DNA from: Occultella glacieicola | GTDB taxonomy: Bacteria; Actinomycetota; Actinomycetes; Actinomycetales; Beutenbergiaceae | Length of the DNA stretch: 64,000 bases | Reading direction: 5' to 3' | NCBI RefSeq assembly: GCF_004353825.1 | Contig: NZ_SMNA01000002.1 | Coordinates: 1 to 64,000 of the forward strand | Part shown: piece after piece, positions 57,747 through 64,000 of the stretch | Layout of the letters: every line of letters starts with the position of its first letter | Numbering within the stretch: position 1 is the stretch's first letter | Made by a program: the position numbers and the translations under genes | Notes under the pieces: model-generated | Told to the model about the DNA's origin: nothing | Seen by the model: the letters and a program-made list of their open reading frames with translations, nothing else | The model's database searches: none

Positions 57747-58211
57747 GTGGGTCAGCACGACGATGAGCGGGACCACCTGATCGAGCAGGTCTTCGAGACC
57801 CAGCACGCGATGATGCGGTCGAGCCTGGCAGCGGAGCTCGAGCCGCTGCTGGACAGCACGCTGACGATGCAGCAGTTCAAGCTCCTCGCGATCGTGCACT
57901 TCCACGGCGAGCAGACGGTCTCCGGACTCGCCGAGGCCATGCGGGTCTCGATGCCGACGGTCTCCGGTGCCGTCGAGCGGCTCGTCGAACGCGACCTGCT
58001 GAGCCGCCGCGAGGACCCGGACGACCGTCGGGTGCGGCTGATCGGCCTCGCCGAGGCCGGCAAGCGGCTGTTCGCGGAGGCCGAGGCGACGAGGACCCGG
58101 CTCGGCCGGGACCTGCTCGGCGAGCTGGACCTGGATGCGCTGCGGGCCCTCGCCGGCGCCTACACGCAACTGGCGGACGCCGTCGAACGCAGACTGGGAC
58201 CGAGCCGGTAG
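57747..58211 (+). CDS. MarR-family transcriptional regulator
   Basis: 154 residues with a winged-helix core: TMQQFKLLAIVHFHGEQTVS, GLAEAMRVSMPTVSGAVERL (recognition helix), ERDLLSRREDPDDRRVRLIG (wing), then a dimerisation helix. GTG 57747 has AAGGG 6 bases upstream. Divergent from the RND pump with a perfect palindrome between; likely represses the pump and its own gene, released by a drug or phenolic ligand. Confidence 0.92.
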   Translation: MGQHDDERDHLIEQVFETQHAMMRSSLAAELEPLLDSTLTMQQFKLLAIVHFHGEQTVSGLAEAMRVSMPTVSGAVERLVERDLLSRREDPDDRRVRLIGLAEAGKRLFAEAEATRTRLGRDLLGELDLDALRALAGAYTQLADAVERRLGPSR

Positions 58212-58244
58212 GCGCGATCCGGTCCGGCCCGGTCCGCCCCGGGC

Positions 58245-58622
58245 TCAGCCCAACCAGAGGCAGAACGGGTGGCCGTGCGGGTCCAGGCAGACCCGCACGT
58301 CCTCCTGGGGCTGGAACTGGGCGAGGGTGGCGCCGCAACCGAGGGCGAACCCGACCGACGTGTCCAGATCGGTCACCCTGATGTCGAGGTGCATCATCAT
58401 CTGCTGGTGGTCGGCGGTGTTCGGCCACGCCGGTGGCGTGAAGACGTCCTCGAGCTGGAACGACAGGGAGATCCCGCCGGCGGGATTGCGCAGGTGGGCG
58501 TCGGTCTCCTCCACCCGGGCCACCTCCCAGCCGAGCAGCCGGGCGTAGAAGTGGGCGAGCGTCGCCGGGTCGGGCGAGCCGATGTTGATCGTGGTCAGGG
58601 TCAGGCTCGGTCGATCGGTCAT
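58245..58622 (-). CDS. VOC (glyoxalase/bleomycin-resistance) family protein
   Basis: 125 residues of the vicinal-oxygen-chelate fold: LTTINIGSPDPATLAHFYAR, LGWEVARVEETDAHLRNPAG, HLDIRVTDLDTSVGFALG and a DPHGHPFCLWLG end. Metal ligands may be the His of MHLDIRV and an acidic residue. Short single-domain type, similar to bleomycin-resistance-like and glyoxalase-like proteins; function is unknown. ATG follows GAGAGGAAT. It follows the acyl-CoA dehydrogenase gene on the same strand. Confidence 0.88.
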   Translation of the reverse strand: MTDRPSLTLTTINIGSPDPATLAHFYARLLGWEVARVEETDAHLRNPAGGISLSFQLEDVFTPPAWPNTADHQQMMMHLDIRVTDLDTSVGFALGCGATLAQFQPQEDVRVCLDPHGHPFCLWLG

Positions 58623-58662
58623 GGATTCCTCTCCTCGCCCGCTCCGCGACGCTCGCGCCGGC

Positions 58663-59838
58663 TCAGAGTCCGGCGCCGGCCAGGCCGAGCCCGCGGGCGA
58701 TCACCATCAGTTGCACCTCGGTGGTGCCCTCGCCGATCTCCAGCACCTTCGAGTCGCGGTAGTGCCGGGCCACGAGGTTCTCGTTGAGGTAGCCGTAGCC
58801 ACCGAAGATCTGGGAGGCATCCCGGGCGTTCGCCATCGCCGCCTCGCTGCCGGTGAGTTTCGCGATGGACGCCTGCGTCTTGAACGACCCACCCGAGGCC
58901 ATCTGCCGGGCGGCGTTCAGCCAGGTGAGCCGGGCGGTGTGCACCCGGGCCTGCATGCGGGCGATCATGAATGCGGTGTGCTGGTTCTGGGCGAGCGCCC
59001 GCCCGAACACCTCGCGCTCCTGGGCGTACCGGACCGCCTCCTCCAGGCAGCCCTGGGCCGCGCCGGTGCACAGGGCCGCGAAGGCGATCCGGCCCTCATC
59101 CAGGGACTCCAGGAAGTTCGCGTACCCGCGCCCTCGTTCACCGAGGAGGTTCGCCTCGGGCACCCGGACGTTCTCCAGCGTCAGCGGGTGCGTGTCGGAG
59201 GTGTGCCAGCCGACCTTGTCGTAGGGGGGCCCGACGGTGAGCCCTTCGGCGGGGACCGGCACCAGGATCGCGGAGAGTTCCTTCTTGACGGTGCCGTCGG
59301 CCCGGGTTGTCTGCCCGGTGACGGCGGTGATCGTGATGAGGCGGGTGATGTCGGTGCCGGAGTTCGTGATGAACTGCTTGGACCCGTTGATGACCCATTC
59401 GCCGTCGACGAGTTCCGCCGTCGTGCAGGTGCCGCCGGCGTCGGAGCCGGCCGCGGCCTCGGTGAGCCCGAACGCGGCGAGCGCCTCACCGGACGCGAAC
59501 CGTGGGATCCACTCGCGCCGCTGCGCCTCGGTGCCGAACCGCATGATCGGCATGGCGCCCAGCCCGATGCCCGCCTCCAGGGTCACCCCGAGGCTCTGGT
59601 CCACCCGGCTGATCTGCTCCACGGCCAGACAGAAGGAGACGTAGTCGCCGCCACTGCCGCCGTACTCGGTCGGGAACGGCAGACCGAACAGGCCCAGGTC
59701 CCCCATCTGCTTGATGATGCCGTACGGCAGTTCGCGCTTCGTGTCGTACTCGTAGGACGCCGGCCGGACGACGGTGTCCGCGAACTCGCGGACCTGGTCG
59801 ATCAGTTCCTGCTGCTGCGGCGTGAACCCGTAGGACAT
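58663..59838 (-). CDS. Acyl-CoA dehydrogenase
   Basis: FAD enzyme that forms the 2,3-double bond of an acyl-CoA in beta-oxidation or branched-chain amino-acid breakdown. 391 residues. FAD/substrate motifs: AFGLTEAAAGSDAGG, INGSKQFITNSG, and the C-terminal IFGGYGYLNENL and IGEGTTEVQ with the catalytic-base Glu in EGT. ATG 59838, GGGAG 10 bases upstream. It is isolated from other beta-oxidation genes; mmsA in the window fits a similar branched-chain pathway but is 40 kb away. Confidence 0.93.
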   Translation of the reverse strand: MSYGFTPQQQELIDQVREFADTVVRPASYEYDTKRELPYGIIKQMGDLGLFGLPFPTEYGGSGGDYVSFCLAVEQISRVDQSLGVTLEAGIGLGAMPIMRFGTEAQRREWIPRFASGEALAAFGLTEAAAGSDAGGTCTTAELVDGEWVINGSKQFITNSGTDITRLITITAVTGQTTRADGTVKKELSAILVPVPAEGLTVGPPYDKVGWHTSDTHPLTLENVRVPEANLLGERGRGYANFLESLDEGRIAFAALCTGAAQGCLEEAVRYAQEREVFGRALAQNQHTAFMIARMQARVHTARLTWLNAARQMASGGSFKTQASIAKLTGSEAAMANARDASQIFGGYGYLNENLVARHYRDSKVLEIGEGTTEVQLMVIARGLGLAGAGL

Positions 59839-60061
59839 GCTCGTGACTCCCTCGTCGGATCTTGTGGATCGTGGCCCGGGTGGTGACCTTGTGGGTCGGT
59901 CCCGGGGGGCGTCGACGGCGATCGACCGGTCGCAGGGCCCAGTCACCTGCGACCGGTTTCCCCTGGCGAGCACACTCCTCGACGACGGCGTCCGGGCCCG
60001 AGTCTACCGGCGGCACCGCCGGGCGAGCCAGGAAAAGCACCCCGCACCTACCATCGACAGG

Positions 60062-60532
60062 GTGAGGCCACCCGTGCGCGTGACCCGCAGCGTAGGCGTC
60101 GCGGCCCCGCTGGCCGAGGTCTGGGACCGGGTCACGGCCCCCGCCGGCATCAACGACGAACTCGCACCGTTCCTCACCATGACCATGCCGGCGCGCTGGC
60201 GGGCCGAGACGATCGCGACCGTGCCGGTCGGCGAACACCTGGGCAGAGCGCACCTCCGGTTGGCCGGCCTGGTCCCGGTCGAGTACGACGACCTGTTCCT
60301 CGTCGCGGTGGCGGCCCCGACCATGTTCCATGAGCGTTCGGAGATGGTCACGGCCCGGGTCTGGGAGCACCGGCGCGAACTCGTCGCCCTCGCCGACGAG
60401 TACACCCGGGTCACCGACGAGGTGACGATGGTCCCCCGGTTCCCGCTGCCCGGGCGTCGCGTGCGGGTGCTGATCGATGCCCTCTTCGCGCACCGCCACC
60501 GCCGGCTACAGGCCTGGGCCCACTCGCGCTGA
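60062..60532 (+). CDS. SRPBCC-family protein (START-like fold)
   Basis: 156 residues. The opening VRPPVRVTRSVGVAAPLAEV (residues 1-20) followed by WDRVTAP, then a long beta-rich middle and a C-terminal helix with MVPRFPLPGRRVRVLIDALF, resembles SRPBCC proteins that bind hydrophobic ligands. GTG 60062 follows TACCAT by 7 bases, so the message may be leaderless. No other gene in the cluster indicates the ligand. Fold assignment is by pattern and moderate. Confidence 0.6.
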   Translation: MRPPVRVTRSVGVAAPLAEVWDRVTAPAGINDELAPFLTMTMPARWRAETIATVPVGEHLGRAHLRLAGLVPVEYDDLFLVAVAAPTMFHERSEMVTARVWEHRRELVALADEYTRVTDEVTMVPRFPLPGRRVRVLIDALFAHRHRRLQAWAHSR

Positions 60533-60546
60533 GGCGTGCGCCGGTC

Positions 60547-61221
60547 TCAGGCCGGACCCATCTCCTCCGACGCCTCCATGCCGCCGAGTCCGCCTTCGCG
60601 GGCCCGCACGATCAGCGTCGGCCTGCTCGAGACCGACAACTTCGTCAGGATGGTCGTCACATGATTGCGGACCGTCTTCGGGCTGAGCACCAGCCGGCGG
60701 GCGATGGCCGCGTTGTCATGGCCGCGGGCGACCAGGTCGAGAACCTCGCGTTCCCGCGCGGACAGTTCCGGGAACGGCACGCGGACCGCGGTGCGCCCGG
60801 ACACGAGCGTGGACATCGCCCGGGCCGCGACTTGGGGACCGAGGATCATCTCCCCGTTGGCCACCGCCCGGATCGCCCGTTCCACCGCGTCCGGGCCGGC
60901 GGTCTTGAGCAGGTAGCCCCGCGCGCCGCAGCGAACCGCCGCGACCACGGCCTCCTCGTCGTCGCTCATGGTGATCACCAGGACGGCGAGCCCGCGATGG
61001 GCACGGACGAGGTCCCGGGTCACCTCGATGCCGGAGTCGCCGCCGAGGTGCAGGTCCATCAGCACCACGTCCACGTCCGCGGTCACCAGCGCGCGGGCCT
61101 CGGCGGCGTCGGCCGCCTGACCCACGACCACGACGCCGGGAAGGGAGCCGAGCAGGCCGGTCATGCCGAGCCGGAACACCGGGTGGTCGTCGACGATGGC
61201 GACCCGGATCGGCCCGGTCAT
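60547..61221 (-). CDS. NarL/LuxR-family response regulator
   Basis: 224 residues. Receiver domain (5-125) with acidic pair DD at 11-12, phospho-acceptor Asp56 (VVLMDLHLGG) and the TMS/K switch residues; linker; C-terminal LuxR HTH LSAREREVLDLVARGHDNAA through TVRNHVTTILTKL. ATG overlaps the kinase stop by 4 bases. Pairs with the upstream histidine kinase gene (61218). Targets are not evident. Confidence 0.94.
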   Translation of the reverse strand: MTGPIRVAIVDDHPVFRLGMTGLLGSLPGVVVVGQAADAAEARALVTADVDVVLMDLHLGGDSGIEVTRDLVRAHRGLAVLVITMSDDEEAVVAAVRCGARGYLLKTAGPDAVERAIRAVANGEMILGPQVAARAMSTLVSGRTAVRVPFPELSAREREVLDLVARGHDNAAIARRLVLSPKTVRNHVTTILTKLSVSSRPTLIVRAREGGLGGMEASEEMGPA

Positions 61222-63302
61222 GGCGTCCCCACGGTGCCCACAGTGCCCACAGTGCCCGCAGTGCCCACAGTGCCCACAGTGCCCACGGTCTCGGGAGTCC
61301 CGGTGGCCACGCCCGGCGGGCGCACGGGGACGATGGCCTCGACCGCAGTGCCGTGCGGGAGCAGGTGGTGCACCTCGACCGTCCCGCCCAGATCCTGGGC
61401 GCGTTCGCGCATCGACCGGGTGCCGACCCCGGCGCGCGCGTCGCTGCGGTAGCCCGCGCCGTCGTCCCGGCAGGACACGCGCACGGTCGGTCCGTCCTCG
61501 AGTACCTCCAGGTCGCACCCGTCGGCGCCGCTGTGCCGGGCCGCGTTCAGCACGGCCTCGGACGCGATCCCGTAACAGCCGGCGGCCACGGCCTCCGGCA
61601 GGTCCGAGTCGACGGCGTACCGCAGGCGCACGTCGAAACCGCTCTGCCGGTGCCGGGCCACCAGTTCCACGAGGGCCGGCTCGAGCCCGAGCTCCTCGAG
61701 CACCGGCGGCAACAGCGTGCGCGCGATCGTGCGGACGTCCTCGATCCGCTGGTCGAGTTCGTGCTGCAGCGTCCGCAGCATCCGGCCGGCCTCCGCCGGG
61801 TCGTCCGCGATGGTGTTCGCCACCCCCTGCAGGCCGAGCCGCAGGCCGGCCAGCCATGGCCCGAGCCCGTCGTGCAGTTCCCGCCTGATCACCCGGCGCT
61901 CCTGCAGCCGCGCGTCGGTCAGCCGGCGACGGGTCCGCGCGAGCTCCTCGGCCGTGCGGGTGAGCACAAGACCGGCGGTGATCACGGCCGCGAGCTCGTC
62001 GAGGGCACCACGGGTGGTGAGGTCGAGGGTCTCGCCGGGTCGCGGCGTCGCCTCCAGGGTCCCTATCGTCCGTTCCCCGGAGACCAGTGGAAGGGCCACG
62101 GGCGTGCCGGTCGGGGAGCCCCAACCAGCCAGCACCGGTCCCGGCGGCTGCCGGAGCGTCGCATCCGCCGGCGGCGCGGCCCACTCGGTGCCGCGCACGG
62201 TCACCGATTCCAGCCGCAGGGCGGTCCCGACGCTCTCGACGAGCGAGGTGAGCAGGCCCTCGTCCGTGCCGGTTCGTCCGATCCGGGTGCCCATCGACCC
62301 GGCCACCCGCCAATGGTCGTGCGCGACCCCGTACACCAGCCGCCGGATGCGCGCGGCGAACCACAGACGTGTCGGTCCGACCGCGATGACCACCGCGGCG
62401 GCCGCGGCCGCCTGGGCGACGCCCTGTCCCGGGACCAGCACCCCGGCGAGCAACGCGGCGACGAGATAGATCCCCGCGAGCGCCGCCGTCAGCACCCCGG
62501 CCAGGAGCGCTCGCGAGACCGCCAGCTCGATGCCCCAGAGCCGCTGCCGAAGGATCACGGTGAGGATCGCCGCTGGGAACAGCGCCTGGCTGGCCAGGTG
62601 CAGCGCCGGGGTCAGCCAGTCCGGCACGGTCCCCACCGGCGCCAGCAGCGGCACGAACGACACGGCGAGCACCAAGGTGCCCAGGCCGAGCCAGCCCAGA
62701 CCGACCGCCTCGGACTCGGGCGACCTCCGCCGTCGGACCTCCACCGCGGCCGCGGTGACCGCCCCGAAGCCGACGGCGGCAACGAGCACCCCCGCGAGCA
62801 TCGCGTAGTTGCCCGCCAGGCTCGCCGCCAGGGCGGCGACGCTGATCAGTCCCCCGGTCGCGGGCCCCCACCAGGCGGACCCGAGCGGTCGCTCCCGGAC
62901 CAGCCACGGCACCACGAGGAACAACGCGAGGGTGCCCGGGACCCAGGCCCAGCCGAACGTGTCCGCGAGCGGGCCGGGCGTCAGGCCCCGGCTCTCGGTG
63001 AACATGCGCCACCCGCCGCCGAGCGCGGACAGTCCGCCACCGAGCGCCGTGAGCGCCACCAGGTAGCCGACCGGGTGGCGGCGTCGGGACAGGACGAGGG
63101 CCGCGACCGCCCCGTAGACGAGGCCGACCATGACATCCACGATCAGGAACAGGTCGTCGACCGTGCCGACCGGTCGGGCGGCCAGGAACAGCAGCAGACC
63201 GAGGAACGCGAGGAGTCCGGGCAGTCCGGCCGCCCAGGCCGCCACGAACCCCGGGCGCGGCGGTCCGTGACCGCCGCGTCCGCCGTCGCCGGGCTCTGAC
63301 AT
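61218..63302 (-). CDS. Sensor histidine kinase (NarL-type, multi-helix membrane sensor)
   Basis: 694 residues. About eight to ten N-terminal helices (~25-330) form a membrane sensor, followed by a GAF-like region (~340-450). The H-box ERRVIRRELHDGLGPWLAGL holds the phospho-His (about 475), and HATPase motifs EAVLNAARHSGA and DDGAGYRSDARAGVGTRSMRE are complete. The protein ends in seven VGT/AGT repeats encoded by a 9-bp tandem repeat before the stop. ATG 63302 is used; it lies 6 bases after TACAGT, consistent with a leaderless message. TTG 63308 is the other possibility. Confidence 0.93.
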   Translation of the reverse strand: MSEPGDGGRGGHGPPRPGFVAAWAAGLPGLLAFLGLLLFLAARPVGTVDDLFLIVDVMVGLVYGAVAALVLSRRRHPVGYLVALTALGGGLSALGGGWRMFTESRGLTPGPLADTFGWAWVPGTLALFLVVPWLVRERPLGSAWWGPATGGLISVAALAASLAGNYAMLAGVLVAAVGFGAVTAAAVEVRRRRSPESEAVGLGWLGLGTLVLAVSFVPLLAPVGTVPDWLTPALHLASQALFPAAILTVILRQRLWGIELAVSRALLAGVLTAALAGIYLVAALLAGVLVPGQGVAQAAAAAAVVIAVGPTRLWFAARIRRLVYGVAHDHWRVAGSMGTRIGRTGTDEGLLTSLVESVGTALRLESVTVRGTEWAAPPADATLRQPPGPVLAGWGSPTGTPVALPLVSGERTIGTLEATPRPGETLDLTTRGALDELAAVITAGLVLTRTAEELARTRRRLTDARLQERRVIRRELHDGLGPWLAGLRLGLQGVANTIADDPAEAGRMLRTLQHELDQRIEDVRTIARTLLPPVLEELGLEPALVELVARHRQSGFDVRLRYAVDSDLPEAVAAGCYGIASEAVLNAARHSGADGCDLEVLEDGPTVRVSCRDDGAGYRSDARAGVGTRSMRERAQDLGGTVEVHHLLPHGTAVEAIVPVRPPGVATGTPETVGTVGTVGTAGTVGTVGTVGTP
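61228..61290. repeat. 9-bp tandem repeat (CCCACAGTG)x7 in the kinase 3' end
   Basis: Seven consecutive copies of a 9-bp unit (CCCACAGTG with minor variation: CCCACGGTG, CCCGCAGTG, CCCACGGTC) directly before the kinase stop and the response-regulator start. It encodes VGT tripeptides. Such an array can expand or contract by slippage without changing frame. Confidence 0.9.
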
Positions 63303-63321
63303 GAGCAAACTGTAGGGACGA

Positions 63322-64000
63322 TCAGCGCCCCGCCGAGGCGAATTCCGGCCGTGATTGCGCGCGCAGCGCCGCGAGCCCCACGACGAGCAGCCAGATCGGG
63401 CCGACGAAGCCCGCCATGTACTGCAGCGGGGAGACCCCGACCAGGACGATCAAGGCGCCGAGGACCACGCTGACCAGACCGACGACGCGACCGAATGCGC
63501 CGTGCCGGATTGCGGCCAGGCCGAGGGCGAGCCCGCTCACGCCGGCGGTGACCCAGAGCCAGGGGATCGTCGCTACCCAGTGCGAGTAGAACGACACGTC
63601 GGTGGCGACCAGCAGTTCCGGTTCGGTCAGCCCGAACACGAACTCGGTGTCCAGGCCCGATCCCAGCACGAGCACGGCCGAGAGCACGACCAGCCCGACA
63701 GCGGCCACGCCCGGCAGGAGCGACCCGGCCGGGGTGCGACGGGTCAGGTGTCGGTGCAGCCCGACAGCGAACGGGATCAGCGCCAGCCCGGCGACGATGG
63801 TCGCGACGTGGAAGCCGAGGAGCTGCGGCACCATCGTGGAAAGGTGCGCGGTGATCGACTCCGGGGTCGGTGGCGCCGCCGGGTCGTACGCTGGGCTGAC
63901 GGTCAGCGACAGGTAGATGCTCGCCATCCCCGCCAGGCCCGCTCCGACGCCGGCGAGGGCCCAGCCGCGGGACGTGCGCTCCGGCGCCGGACCGCTCGGC
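63322..64000 (-). CDS. Integral membrane protein (N-terminus beyond window)
   Basis: The frame stays open to the right edge, so this is the C-terminal part of a longer gene. Visible residues end in about 226 codons with roughly six helices, for example around VATIVAGLALIPFAVGLHRH and LLPGVAAVGLVVLSAVLVLG. An ATG at 63927 (MASIYLSLTVSPAYD) is possible, but upstream in-frame sequence (GWALAGVGAGLAG) forms a helix joined to it, so the true start is probably outside. It lies 19 bases before the two-component system, same strand. No family recognised. Confidence 0.7.
   Translation of the reverse strand, partial: PSGPAPERTSRGWALAGVGAGLAGMASIYLSLTVSPAYDPAAPPTPESITAHLSTMVPQLLGFHVATIVAGLALIPFAVGLHRHLTRRTPAGSLLPGVAAVGLVVLSAVLVLGSGLDTEFVFGLTEPELLVATDVSFYSHWVATIPWLWVTAGVSGLALGLAAIRHGAFGRVVGLVSVVLGALIVLVGVSPLQYMAGFVGPIWLLVVGLAALRAQSRPEFASAGR

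Overview
The window is very GC-rich DNA with almost no intergenic space. GTG and TTG starts are common, as are 1- and 4-base gene overlaps. The gene content (smc with a GTG start, a translational T-box before ileS, a DUF222/HNH endonuclease, DhaKLM, DUF4233 and actinobacterial-type regulators) points to an actinomycete. Micrococcales (Ruania/Beutenbergia/Georgenia-like) is my best guess; the genus cannot be fixed from sequence alone. I see no tRNA, rRNA, CRISPR array, insertion sequence or prophage.

Layout. 1-2575: 5' part of smc (minus strand, runs off the left edge). 2824-13434: a carbohydrate-uptake locus made of a binding lipoprotein, two permeases, an MsmX/UgpC-type ATPase and a PHP-domain hydrolase in one tight operon. 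It is followed by a convergent regulator that joins a DeoR-type HTH to a LacI-type sensor, and then by a large secreted heparinase II/III-type polysaccharide lyase. 13444-17375: a MacB/FtsX-type ABC exporter and two small proteins. 17382-20729: prephenate dehydratase, methylmalonate-semialdehyde dehydrogenase, ndk and DUF4233. 20749-25078: an MFS drug exporter and the dhaKLM dihydroxyacetone kinase operon. 25258-35046: accessory genes including DUF3626, an epimerase, a methyltransferase/HxlR pair, GNAT, YbaY-like, YdeI-like, a frameshifted HNH endonuclease, a P-loop kinase, a lipoprotein, galE and DUF5655.

35064-39980: folC and ileS with a T-box leader. 40023-45361: an FMN-dependent hydroxy-acid oxidase, GNAT, an acyl-CoA-synthetase-like protein translationally coupled to an SDR, and a CE15-like esterase. 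45373-48787: a lipoprotein, a TetR regulator with a divergent target and paired operators, and a zinc alcohol dehydrogenase. 48911-50289: an alkA-ogt DNA alkylation-repair operon. 50293-51375: a NYN-LOTUS protein. 51461-58622: a methyltransferase, a small KOW-like protein, HxlR/MFS and MarR/RND efflux pairs with clear palindromic operators, and a VOC protein. 58663-64000: an acyl-CoA dehydrogenase, an SRPBCC protein, a NarL-type two-component system whose kinase ends in a 9-bp tandem repeat, and a membrane protein cut by the right edge.

The genes group into four themes: scavenging of an acidic or phosphorylated glycan (2824-13434); several efflux pumps, three of them MFS/RND and two with adjacent regulators; housekeeping metabolism and translation (ileS, folC, ndk, pheA); and DNA repair. 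The observations most worth following are the PHP-enzyme sugar operon with its hybrid regulator, the repeated 'GPV' C-terminal module of the lyase, the NYN-LOTUS protein, the adenylate-forming enzyme lacking its catalytic lysines, the frameshifted HNH gene, and the break of the folC-DUF4233-ndk neighbourhood.
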